34,991 nt of DNA, taken from NCBI GenBank assembly GCA_028282785.1, contig JANQHE010000036.1, forward strand, positions 1-34,991, in the 5' to 3' direction. This document shows positions 16,707 through 23,697 of the stretch, in pieces; positions within the stretch are counted from its first letter, which is position 1; every line of letters begins with the position of its first letter. Under the pieces are notes generated by a model. The model did not search any database. It was not told where the DNA came from and was given only the letters and a program-made list of their open reading frames with translations. Source of the stretch: Bacteroidales bacterium. GTDB taxonomy: Bacteria > Bacteroidota > Bacteroidia > Bacteroidales > UBA12077. Made by a program: the position numbers and the translations under genes.

Positions 16707-17954
16707 CTAACAGCCGTATCGGTCAATTATTTCCTGTTTTGTTTTTCCGAGAATCTCGTATTTTTTACCAACTTGAATAAAAGCGTCTAAAGCTTTTTCA
16801 AGATGATGCATTTCGTGTCCTGCAGAAATTTGTGTTCTTATTCTTGCGGCACCTTGCGGTACAACCGGGAAGAAGAATCCAATTGCATAAACACCTAAAT
16901 CAAATAAATCACGAGAAAAATCTTGTGATAGTTTTGCATTAAATAACATTACAGGCACTATTGGAGTATCTCCATCTTTTAATATAAATCCTGCTTCTGT
17001 TAATCCTTTGCGCCAAAACTTTGTGTTTTCTTCAAGTTTATCCCTGCGCTCGGTACTTTGAGATAAAATATCCAATACCCTCAATACTCCGCTTACAACA
17101 ACAGGGGCAATAGTATTTGAAAATAGGTAAGGACGAGCTTTTTGGCGGCACATTTCTACAATTTCTTTGCGTCCGGATACACAACCACCGGATGCTCCAC
17201 CAAGAGCTTTCCCAAATGTGGTTGTAATCACATCAATTTTGCCCATTACACCACATTTTTCGTGCGTGCCTCGCCCGGTTTTACCAATAAAACCGGAAGA
17301 ATGTGATTCATCAACAAATAATAAAGCGTCGTATTTTTCACATAGCGCTGCAATTTCGTCAAGTTTTGCAGTATCTCCATCCATTGAGTAAACTCCGTCA
17401 TTAATTACAATCTTTAGTCGCTTGTTTGCGTGTAATTGTAATTTTTTCTCGAGATGCTCCATATTGGAGTGTTTAAAGGTATCATGTTGCGCAGGGCACA
17501 AGCGCATTCCATCAATAATTGACGCATGCACCAGCCTATCTGAAATCATTACGTCTTCACTGGTTAAAATTGCTTCAAAAACACCTGCATTTGCATCCAT
17601 ACAAGAAGGGAATAAAATAGTATCTTCAGTACCAAGAAATTCTGATACTTTCTTTTCCAGTTCCCTGTGAATATCTTGAGTGCCACAAATGAAACGCACT
17701 GATGACATTCCATAACCTCTTGAATCTAAGCCTTCATGTGCTGCTTTTAAAACTTCAGGGTGGCTTGATAAGCCTAGGTAATTATTAGCGCAAACATTTA
17801 TTACTTTATTTAAAGATGAACCGACAGGAAATTCTACTTCAATATCGGCGGCTTGAGAAGAGTGTATGAATCTTTCCTGTTTAAATAACCCGGCATCCTG
17901 AATGGATTTAAGCTGGGATTGATATAATTCTTTTACTTTATCTGAATATGCCAT
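16707..17954 (-). CDS. Kbl-like alpha-oxoamine synthase in a carrier-protein operon
   Basis: A 415-residue PLP enzyme closely related to Kbl and to the copy at 10485-11675. Catalytic elements are intact: GYGMSSVRFICGTQD, HASIIDGMRLC (143-153), DESHSSG with Asp215 and His218, TTFGKALGG with the PLP lysine Lys249, and ARIRTQISAGHE. It differs by a short insertion (EFPVGSSLNK, about 41-50), NHASIIDG becoming VHASIIDG, and FPSCMDANAG in place of AACFDANGG. The family condenses an acyl thioester with an amino acid and loses CO2 or not. Because it is the last gene of an operon with a dedicated carrier protein, an acetyl-CoA-synthetase-like ligase and AcpS, I infer that it takes its acyl group from the carrier. 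Donor and amino acid are unproven; plain Kbl activity is the alternative. Confidence 0.88.
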   Translation of the reverse strand: MAYSDKVKELYQSQLKSIQDAGLFKQERFIHSSQAADIEVEFPVGSSLNKVINVCANNYLGLSSHPEVLKAAHEGLDSRGYGMSSVRFICGTQDIHRELEKKVSEFLGTEDTILFPSCMDANAGVFEAILTSEDVMISDRLVHASIIDGMRLCPAQHDTFKHSNMEHLEKKLQLHANKRLKIVINDGVYSMDGDTAKLDEIAALCEKYDALLFVDESHSSGFIGKTGRGTHEKCGVMGKIDVITTTFGKALGGASGGCVSGRKEIVEMCRQKARPYLFSNTIAPVVVSGVLRVLDILSQSTERRDKLEENTKFWRKGLTEAGFILKDGDTPIVPVMLFNAKLSQDFSRDLFDLGVYAIGFFFPVVPQGAARIRTQISAGHEMHHLEKALDAFIQVGKKYEILGKTKQEIIDRYGC

Positions 17955-17980
17955 AGTATTTTAGGTTTAAATGAAATGAA

Positions 17981-18000
17981 AGCCATCATAACCGATGGCT
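17981..18000 (-). other. Small hairpin between carrier protein and Kbl-like genes
   Basis: A perfect 7-bp inverted repeat (AGCCATC at 17981-17987, GATGGCT at 17994-18000) with a 6-base loop fills most of the 53-base gap. Minus-strand sequence after it is only moderately T-rich (TTTCATTTCATTT), so it may be a weak attenuator or an RNA-processing site that sets the ratio of the two products. Confidence 0.45.
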
Positions 18001-18007
18001 TAATATT

Positions 18008-18253
18008 TTATAGAAATCTTTTAACAAGTTCTTCGATACTATTTACTGTATCAAAAGCCTCAGGCGAAGCATCAGCATCAGGTATAGAAATTTTATACTT
18101 GTTTTCAAGAAACCTTTTAAGTGAAACCATTGAAAATGAGTCAACCAGTCCTCCCGAGATTAGAGGAGTGTCATACGTCACATCATCATCTTCTTCGTCA
18201 CAGTATTCTTCAATAACATATTCCAAAATAATGTCTTTCATATTTTCTTCCAT
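18008..18253 (-). CDS. Dedicated acyl carrier protein
   Basis: An 81-residue, strongly acidic four-helix carrier protein. The phosphopantetheine attachment motif is G-G-L-V-D-S-F-S, with the modified serine at Ser39 in the DSF context; the preceding EEDDD run and the following helix MVSLKRFLENKYKISIPD fit the ACP fold. It differs from the fatty-acid synthase ACP motif DSLD, as expected for a specialised carrier. Its serine would be loaded with 4'-phosphopantetheine by the AcpS gene of the same operon and with an acyl group by the adjacent ligase. The ATG at 18253 is used; a second ATG four codons later is possible. The leader contains two copies of the palindromic repeat. Confidence 0.92.
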   Translation of the reverse strand: MEENMKDIILEYVIEEYCDEEDDDVTYDTPLISGGLVDSFSMVSLKRFLENKYKISIPDADASPEAFDTVNSIEELVKRFL

Positions 18254-18260
18254 AACAGTA

Positions 18261-18300
18261 GTTTTTTTAACCTGCCAATTGGCAGGCTGGTTTGTAATTT
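18261..18300 (-). repeat. Palindromic leader repeat, short copy (unit A1)
   Basis: On the minus strand it reads AATTACAAACCAGCCTGCC then AATTGGCAGGTTAAAAAAAC, ending 7 bases before the carrier-protein ATG. It is the outer stem and flanks of the longer copies with the central GTTTATCCGCC...AGGAGGA part missing; the core CCTGCCAATTGGCAGG is a perfect palindrome. Confidence 0.8.
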
Positions 18301-18308
18301 ATTTGTTT

Positions 18309-18360
18309 TATCCTGCCTGTCCTCCTACGGCGGATAAACTGACAGGCATGTTTGTAATTT
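18309..18360 (-). repeat. Palindromic leader repeat, full copy (unit A2)
   Basis: On the minus strand it starts AAATTACAAACATGCCTGTC, runs through GTTTATCCGCC and AGGAGGACAGG, and ends GCAGGATAAAA. The outer arms pair as CCTGTC/GACAGG and the inner TCCgCC/GGaGGA can form a second hairpin. It fills the gap between the ligase stop and unit A1. Confidence 0.85.
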
Positions 18361-18380
18361 TAATTTATATAAGGAACTAA

Positions 18381-20084
18381 CTAATCGTCTTCTAAAGTAG
18401 AAATATCGCCAATTTCTTCGCCCCATTCTTCAGCATGCAATACACGTCTCATAATTTTTCCACTTCTGGTTTTTGGTAATGAATCGCGATACTCAATCTC
18501 CTGAGGCATAGCTAAAGGAGAAAGTTTTTTGCGAATAAAATTCATGATTTTTAGTTCCATGTCGTCGTCTGCAACAAATCCTGGTTTTAAAGTCACAAAT
18601 GCTTTAACAACTTCCATATTTACTTCGTCAGGTTTTGCAACAACTGCGGATTCAGCAACAGCTTCATGCTCTAATAAGGCTGATTCAACCTCAAATGGAC
18701 TTACCAAATGTCCACCGGTATTGATTACATCATCATCGCGGCCAATAAACCAATAATATCCATCGTTATCAATGTAAGCACGATCGCCGGGCAAATACCA
18801 TCCATTTTCGAATTTTTTTTGATACGTTTCTTCATTTCTCCAATAAGTACGCATCATAGCTGGCCATCCCGGTTTAAAACCGATTAGGCCGGGTTTTCCG
18901 GTTTCATTTATTGGTTCATATGTTTTTGTATCTAAAACAGTTGCAATAATTCCGGGAAATGGTTTGCCCATTGAGCCGGGTTTGATTTTCATTCCCGGAT
19001 AATTAGTTAGCATCATTGAACCTGTTTCGGTTTGCCAGTAAGTATCTAAGAAAGGTTTTCCAAATACTTTTTCTGACCAAATTACTGCTTCAGCATTTAG
19101 AGGTTCTCCAACACTTGCTAAATGGCGCAAAGATGACAGATCGAATTGTTTTACTGAATCTTCGCCTGCTTTCATCAAAGAACGAATAGCTGTAGGAGCA
19201 GAGTACCACATGGTGATTTTTCTTTTCTGAATGAATTTGTACCAGTTTTCGGCAGAAAATCCAGTATCAAGAACGCATTGAGTAATTCCGATGCTCCACG
19301 GCCCGATAATTCCATAGGAAGTTCCTGTAACCCAGCCCGGATCTGCGGTACACCAATAAATATCATCATCTTGTAGATCTAATACCCATTTAGTAGTTAA
19401 ATACTGTGATATCAAAGAATAATGCACATGCTTTACTCCTTTTGGTTGGCCGGTTGTTCCGGAGGTATAATGTAATACAGAATGTGATTCGGCTTTGGTT
19501 GGAGCAACTTCGAACTTTTCAACTTGTTCAGCTTCATCCATATTAAATGCAATTTCTCTTTCGCGAAGAGGCTTACTACCATCATAATCAACCAGGATAA
19601 TATGCTTTAAATACGGCATCTTATCTAATATTTTACGTACTTTCGAAACATGTTTGCGTTGAGTTATGATAGCTGTTGTTTCGGCATTATCTAAACGAAC
19701 ATGTAACGATTCATCGCCAAATGCAGAAAATAGGGGTTGGGCTACCGCACCTAATTTTAAAATTCCAAGAAAACCAATGTAGAGCTCAGGGATTTTATCC
19801 ATGAATAAGCATACACGATCGCCGGTTTGAATTCCCAAATCTTTTAAAAATGAGGCAATTGTGTTACTTCTTAAACGAACATCATTAAAGGTATATTGTT
19901 TTTCCTTTTCTCCCAAACCTTCCCAAATTAATGCAAGCTTATCTGCTTTTCCTAGTTGACATATCCTATCTGAACAGTACCAACCAATGTTGATATTGTC
20001 TCCATCTTTGTAGCCTAACTCCTTTTCGGCGATGGACCAATCGAAGTTTTTAAGACGTTCTTCGTAAGAACCAATGTTTGACAT
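18381..20084 (-). CDS. Acetyl-CoA-synthetase-like adenylate-forming ligase
   Basis: A 567-residue ANL enzyme of the acetyl-CoA synthetase type. Motifs: the AMP loop YTSGTTGQPKG (206-216), TADPGWVTG (246-254), YWQTETG (349-355), WYLPGDRAYIDNDGYYWFIG (429-448) and the catalytic lysine Lys543 in RSGKIMRR. Trp350 lies where acetyl-CoA synthetase has the tryptophan (Trp414 of the Salmonella enzyme) that closes the acyl pocket; medium-chain enzymes have glycine. A short acid such as acetate or propionate is therefore the likely substrate. In this operon it could load the adjacent carrier protein instead of CoA, which is inference. It lies between acpS (67-base gap, occupied by repeat A3) and the carrier gene. 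The ATG at 20084 gives the usual MSNIGSYEERLKNFDWSIAE opening. Confidence 0.9.
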   Translation of the reverse strand: MSNIGSYEERLKNFDWSIAEKELGYKDGDNINIGWYCSDRICQLGKADKLALIWEGLGEKEKQYTFNDVRLRSNTIASFLKDLGIQTGDRVCLFMDKIPELYIGFLGILKLGAVAQPLFSAFGDESLHVRLDNAETTAIITQRKHVSKVRKILDKMPYLKHIILVDYDGSKPLREREIAFNMDEAEQVEKFEVAPTKAESHSVLHYTSGTTGQPKGVKHVHYSLISQYLTTKWVLDLQDDDIYWCTADPGWVTGTSYGIIGPWSIGITQCVLDTGFSAENWYKFIQKRKITMWYSAPTAIRSLMKAGEDSVKQFDLSSLRHLASVGEPLNAEAVIWSEKVFGKPFLDTYWQTETGSMMLTNYPGMKIKPGSMGKPFPGIIATVLDTKTYEPINETGKPGLIGFKPGWPAMMRTYWRNEETYQKKFENGWYLPGDRAYIDNDGYYWFIGRDDDVINTGGHLVSPFEVESALLEHEAVAESAVVAKPDEVNMEVVKAFVTLKPGFVADDDMELKIMNFIRKKLSPLAMPQEIEYRDSLPKTRSGKIMRRVLHAEEWGEEIGDISTLEDD

Positions 20085-20152
20085 AGTAGTTTTAGTTTTT
20101 TAGCCTACCTGTCCTCCTAAGGCGGATAAACCGGCAGGCAAGTTTGTAATTT
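20085..20152 (-). repeat. Palindromic leader repeat, full copy (unit A3)
   Basis: The minus strand reads AAATTACAAACTTGCCTGCC, GGTTTATCCGCCTTAGGAGG, ACAGGTAGGCTAAAAAACTA and then AAACTACT before the ligase ATG. The repeat starts at the acpS stop codon and fills the whole intergenic gap. The AGGAGG lies 28 bases from the ATG, too far for a normal ribosome-binding site, and is paired in the inner hairpin. Confidence 0.88.
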
Positions 20153-20534
20153 ATGTTTGATCGTTATTTATAATTATAAAAGCAATTGCTAAATCTTTTG
20201 TATGGCTTAAGGAAATATGAACCGAATCTCCGTTTAGATTTTTCACGATTTCTTTGGCTTTTCCTGTTAATTTAATTTCCGGTTTACCTAATTCATCATT
20301 TAGTATTTCGATTTCATTAAATTTAATTCCGTTTCTCCAGCCTGTACCAATAGCCTTTAAAAAAGCTTCTTTTGCTGCATATCTTGCAGCAAAATGTTCT
20401 TCTTTATTTTTAAATTGATTACAATATTCGATTTCAGAAATAGTATATATACCATCAATAAATGATGGTTGTTGTTCAAGACGGCTTTTCATTCGTTGAA
20501 CCTCGAAGATATCAGTTCCAATACCTAATACCAA
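20151..20534 (-). CDS. acpS: Holo-[acyl-carrier-protein] synthase
   Basis: A 127-residue phosphopantetheinyl transferase of the AcpS type. It moves 4'-phosphopantetheine from CoA onto the serine of a carrier protein. The two hallmark motifs are present: GIGTDIFEVQR with Mg-binding Asp8 and FAARYAAKEAFLKAIGTG with Glu56, followed by LSHTKDLAIAF near the C-terminus. The start is TTG at 20534, the only start that gives the canonical MVLGIGTDI opening. It is the first gene of the operon; its natural partner is either the housekeeping ACP or the carrier encoded two genes downstream. If this is the genome's only AcpS, the operon is tied to an essential function. The leader carries repeat A4. Confidence 0.93.
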   Translation of the reverse strand: MVLGIGTDIFEVQRMKSRLEQQPSFIDGIYTISEIEYCNQFKNKEEHFAARYAAKEAFLKAIGTGWRNGIKFNEIEILNDELGKPEIKLTGKAKEIVKNLNGDSVHISLSHTKDLAIAFIIINNDQT

Positions 20535-20540
20535 TATTGT

Positions 20541-20599
20541 AGTTTTTTAGCCTGTCTTTTCTCCTTCAGTGGATAAACCGACAGGTAGATTTGTAATTC
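20541..20599 (-). repeat. Palindromic leader repeat, diverged copy (unit A4)
   Basis: The minus strand reads GGAATTACAAATCTACCTGT, CGGTTTATCCACTGAAGGAG, AAAAGACAGGCTAAAAAACT. It shares the ends and outer arms with A2 and A3 but the inner hairpin has decayed. The repeat ends just before the TTG start of acpS. Confidence 0.78.
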
Positions 20600-20866
20600 C
20601 TATCAAAATCCTTGGTTTGATAGAGTTAGTAAAATAAAATGTATTTTTTATATTAAACATGTTTTAAAACATTCCCAATTTTAAATTAACGGAGAGTACA
20701 AAATATAAGCTTTTCAGAATTCTGTTAATTAATTAACAGTTTATTTAAAATGATTTTATAAAAGCTTCATAAAGCTGGCTGAAATTTTGTTCTTTTATTT
20801 ATATTCAGTAATTCAGTACAATAAGGAATAAGATTAAAAAAAAGTGCATTTTTTTCTGAGAACTAT
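20600..20866. other. AT-rich intergenic region with an 18-bp palindrome
   Basis: No gene is visible between the acpS leader and the tRNA promoter. The region should hold the promoter of the minus-strand acpS operon, but I find no full TAnnTTTG on that strand. It contains a perfect 18-bp palindrome, CTGTTAATTAATTAACAG at 20722-20739, and directly before it the 10-bp palindrome CAGAATTCTG (20715-20724), either of which could be an operator. Confidence 0.45.
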
Positions 20867-20896
20867 TTGTTTATTAATAAAAAGCTTTTATTTTTG
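20867..20896 (+). promoter_or_regulatory. Promoter of the tRNA-Asn gene
   Basis: TTG at 20867-20869, exactly 19 bases, then TATTTTTG at 20889-20896. This matches both elements and the spacing of the Bacteroidota sigma-ABfr consensus and ends 31 bases before the mature tRNA. Confidence 0.82.
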
Positions 20897-20927
20897 CCAC
20901 GCAAAACACAAATAGTGTTAGAAAAAT

Positions 20928-21001
20928 TCCTCAGTAGCTCAGTTGGTTAGAGCACCTGACTGTTAATCAGGGAGTCGTAGGTTCAAGTCCTACCTGGGGA
21001 G
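20928..21001 (+). tRNA. tRNA-Asn (anticodon GTT)
   Basis: A complete cloverleaf of 74 bases including the discriminator G. The acceptor stem is TCCTCAG with CTGGGGA (one T-G wobble), the D-arm contains AGCTCAGTTGGTTAGAGC, the anticodon stem CTGAC...CAGG frames TGTTAAT with anticodon GTT, and the T-arm is GTAGG-TTCAAGT-CCTAC. The CCA end is not encoded (GCAAAA follows). A promoter and a terminator bracket it, so it is a single-gene unit. Confidence 0.97.
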
Positions 21002-21009
21002 CAAAAGAA

Positions 21010-21047
21010 AAGGCTACCTAATTTTCATTGGGTAGCCTTATTTGTTT
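21010..21047 (+). terminator. Terminator of the tRNA-Asn gene
   Basis: A 9-bp perfect stem (AAGGCTACC at 21010-21018 with GGTAGCCTT at 21031-21039) followed by ATTTGTTTT, starting 9 bases after the tRNA. Confidence 0.83.
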
Positions 21048-21079
21048 TATGAAAAGCCTTAATTAAAAATTAGTTTATA

Positions 21080-21523
21080 TTAAAAATCATATGGATAATG
21101 ATCATATATTGTGAGATAACCAGTTAAATCTTTAACAGAATGTAAAGAGTAATAATTACCATCTCCCATTGGATCTTCGCTTTCTCCTTCAACCGTAATT
21201 ATTAGGTTATCGCCACTAAATGTAAAACTATGTGAACGGCTTATTGGTTCCGACATTAAATTTTGTATAGTATAGCCAGTTATACTATAAGAATAATGAT
21301 CAAGCATACTAAACCTAACAACTTTATAGATTTTCAATCTTATTGTAACTGCAAAATGCTGATTACTAGCTCCAACAATTACATTATCATAGAAAGTATA
21401 ATTACTTGAACCACCTGGATGTTCTTTTGGAGGGAAAGGCTCAACTGGATTTGCAAATACATTTTGACAAGTCAAAACGAATAAAATACTTAATAATACC
21501 AAAACTTTTTTTTTCATAATCAT
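21080..21523 (-). CDS. Small secreted protein of unknown function
   Basis: A 147-residue protein with a standard signal peptide (MIMKKKVLVLLSILFVLTCQ, cleavage near NVFA-NP). The mature part begins with a proline-rich NPVEPFPPKEHPGGSSNYTF and continues as alternating beta segments (HFAVTIRLKIYKVVRF, HSFTFSGDNLIITVEGE, LTGYLTIYDHYPYDF), which suggests a small beta-sandwich. No known motif or cysteine pattern is apparent. Two ATG codons are close together (21523 and 21517). It is isolated: the tRNA unit lies on one side and the divergent amidase on the other. Confidence 0.68.
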   Translation of the reverse strand: MIMKKKVLVLLSILFVLTCQNVFANPVEPFPPKEHPGGSSNYTFYDNVIVGASNQHFAVTIRLKIYKVVRFSMLDHYSYSITGYTIQNLMSEPISRSHSFTFSGDNLIITVEGESEDPMGDGNYYSLHSVKDLTGYLTIYDHYPYDF

Positions 21524-21668
21524 TGATTTAAATTAATAATTTTCTGATCAGCAAGAAACAATTTTACCAACCAGGTAATAGTACAATAAAATAAAGAATT
21601 ATAATTAACAAGGCTTTTATAAAACTATTTGAATATAGTATTTTTTATCTTTTTTTCCAAGCACTTAA

Positions 21669-21676
21669 TATTTTTG
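21669..21676 (+). promoter_or_regulatory. -7 promoter element of the amidase gene
   Basis: TATTTTTG matches TAnnTTTG fully and lies 92 bases before the amidase ATG. No TTG occurs at the expected 19-base spacing. Confidence 0.5.
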
Positions 21677-21768
21677 TATTAAAATAAACCTGTTAGCCTT
21701 TTTATTTGCTTCATTGTTATTCATTCCTAATTTCATTAAATTTCAGGTTCATCAAAATAACAAGCAAA

Positions 21769-23418
21769 ATGAGAAGATTAATAATGCTTTTTTGTAGCTT
21801 AAGTATTCTTTTAACAAGTTGTAATAAGTCAAAAGAAATAAATAAAAACAATCTTAAATATGCTGAAAAGTTAGCAGGATTGGAATATTCTAATATGGAG
21901 AGAGATTCATTATTAAATGGATTGAATACTGCATTAGAAGATTATGAAAATAACAGAAAAATTCAACTTGAAAATAGTATTTCACCAAAAATATTCTTTG
22001 ATCCAAGGCCTATTAATTATAAAAATAATGAAAAACAGGTTGAAATCAACTGGAATATTCCGACTTATATTGAATTACCGGAAAATAGAAATGACTTAGC
22101 GTATTACTCCATTTCCAAACTTGCATCTTTAGTTCAGCAGAAAAAGATTTCCTCAGTTGAATTGACGAAATTTTTTATAAGCAGGTTAAAGAAATATGGA
22201 GATACTTTAGAATGTGTGGTTACAATTACAGAAGAGTTAGGTTTGAAACAGGCTCAAAAAGCAGATGAAGAAATAGCTAAAGGAATTTACAGAGGGCCTT
22301 TACATGGAATTCCTTATGGAGTTAAGGATTTATTTGCTGTAGCCGGTTATAAAACAACTTGGGGAGCTGCTCCTTTTAAAGATCAAGATATTGAATATAC
22401 AGCTGAGGTTGTGAAAAAATTGGAAGAGGCAGGCGGTATTTTGGTTGCAAAACTGACTCTGGGAGCTTTGGCAATGGGTGATGTTTGGTATGATGGTGTA
22501 ACTAAAAATCCCTGGGATTTAAATCAGGGTTCAAGTGGTTCAAGTGCCGGTTCCGCATCAGCAACTGCTGCGGGCCTGGTTCCATTTGCTATAGGAACTG
22601 AAACCTGGGGATCCATCGTCTCTCCTTCCACCAGGTGTGGTGTGACCGGTTTACGTCCAACATTTGGTCGTGTTACCAGAGATGGGGCGATGGCTTTAAG
22701 TTGGACCATGGATAAAATTGGGCCAATAGGAAGAAGCGCTAATGATTGTGCGTTGGTTTTCGATGCCATCAGAGGAAAAGATGAAAAGGATCAAACTACA
22801 ACTGATTATCCTTTTAATTATTATCAGAACATAAATTTGAATGATTTAAAAGTAGGTTATTTAAAAGATTTATTTAATAGAGAAGATTACAGAGGGAAAC
22901 AAAATGATTCTATTTCAATTGAAATTCTAAAATCTTTAGGAGTAAATTTTGAGGAAGTAAGTTTACCAACTGATATTGAAGTATATTCTTTGGCAATTAT
23001 ACTGGAAGCAGAAGCAGGTGCAGTATTTGATGAACTGACACGAAGCAATAAAGATGATGAGTTGGTTGCTCAACATGAACATGCATGGCCAAATATTTTC
23101 AGAAAATCAAGATTTATTCCGGCAGTTGAGTATATACAGGCAAATAGAATTAGGAGTATTTTAATTGAGGATTTTAATAAATTAATTAAGGATTATGATG
23201 TTATTGTATGCCCTACTTACGGAGGTGGACAATTGCTCATGACTAATTTAACCGGGCATCCATGTGTAGTTGTTCCAAATGGTTTTGATGATAAGAATCA
23301 TCCAACAAGTATAAGTTTTATTGGTAATTTATATGATGAGGCCACTATATTGGCTTTTGCAAAAAAATATCAGGAAAATACTGATTTTGAAGAATTACAT
23401 CCGGATTTATTCAAATAA
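21769..23418 (+). CDS. Amidase-signature family lipoprotein
   Basis: From the ATG at 21769 the protein has 549 residues and begins MRRLIMLFCSLSILLTSCNK, a lipoprotein signal with lipobox LTSC, so the mature protein is anchored by Cys18. An in-frame TTG at 21706 would bury this signal and is rejected. The amidase Ser-cisSer-Lys triad is complete: Lys186 in YGVKDLF, cis-Ser258 in GSSAGS and nucleophile Ser282 in TETWGSIVSPS, with the 24-residue spacing between the serines typical of the family. The usual GGS is WGS here. The family hydrolyses amide bonds; GatA-like tRNA amidation is excluded by the export signal. The substrate outside the cytoplasm is unknown. Confidence 0.88.
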   Translation: MRRLIMLFCSLSILLTSCNKSKEINKNNLKYAEKLAGLEYSNMERDSLLNGLNTALEDYENNRKIQLENSISPKIFFDPRPINYKNNEKQVEINWNIPTYIELPENRNDLAYYSISKLASLVQQKKISSVELTKFFISRLKKYGDTLECVVTITEELGLKQAQKADEEIAKGIYRGPLHGIPYGVKDLFAVAGYKTTWGAAPFKDQDIEYTAEVVKKLEEAGGILVAKLTLGALAMGDVWYDGVTKNPWDLNQGSSGSSAGSASATAAGLVPFAIGTETWGSIVSPSTRCGVTGLRPTFGRVTRDGAMALSWTMDKIGPIGRSANDCALVFDAIRGKDEKDQTTTDYPFNYYQNINLNDLKVGYLKDLFNREDYRGKQNDSISIEILKSLGVNFEEVSLPTDIEVYSLAIILEAEAGAVFDELTRSNKDDELVAQHEHAWPNIFRKSRFIPAVEYIQANRIRSILIEDFNKLIKDYDVIVCPTYGGGQLLMTNLTGHPCVVVPNGFDDKNHPTSISFIGNLYDEATILAFAKKYQENTDFEELHPDLFK

Positions 23419-23627
23419 AGAAACCCAATTAGGTAGTTTTGGCAGATAGATTAGCTAAAAGAGCCTCTGGAATAAATTTTAACAACTGATTAACTCCTAT
23501 TTTAGGATCTTTATGTATTAGTTAACATTCTGATTATCAGACATAAAGACAATAAAAACCATTCACAAATAATAATTTATTTACCTGACATTCAGATATT
23601 TATATCAACAAATGTTGTTGATAAGTA
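23419..23627. other. Intergenic region between convergent genes, with a small inverted repeat
   Basis: The 279-base gap between the amidase and the SiaC-like genes has no coding potential that I can support. A perfect 9-bp inverted repeat (TATCAACAA at 23603-23611, TTGTTGATA at 23615-23623, 3-base loop) lies in it without a T-tract. Confidence 0.4.
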
Positions 23628-23658
23628 TAAAAACGTCGGAAGAAAAAAATCTTCCGAC
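23628..23658 (-). terminator. Terminator of the minus-strand signalling operon
   Basis: Perfect 9-bp stem GTCGGAAGA/TCTTCCGAC (23635-23643 and 23650-23658) with a 6-base loop. On the minus strand GTTTTTA follows. It lies 40 bases past the stop of the last SiaC-like gene. Confidence 0.72.
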
Positions 23659-23697
23659 CACTCCTGCCATTTAGGAGGCTTTTTAAATTATTTATAT

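Noticed and set aside
20928-21523. Possible integrated element at the tRNA-Asn gene
   Set aside because: No integrase, no direct repeat of the tRNA 3' end and only one small gene lie beyond it; the tRNA has its own promoter and terminator.
21706-21768. TTG start extending the amidase by 21 residues
   Set aside because: It would bury the lipoprotein signal that begins at ATG 21769.
23603-23623. 9-bp inverted repeat considered as a terminator of the amidase gene
   Set aside because: No T-tract follows the hairpin on the + strand; kept only as a possible operator or structural element.
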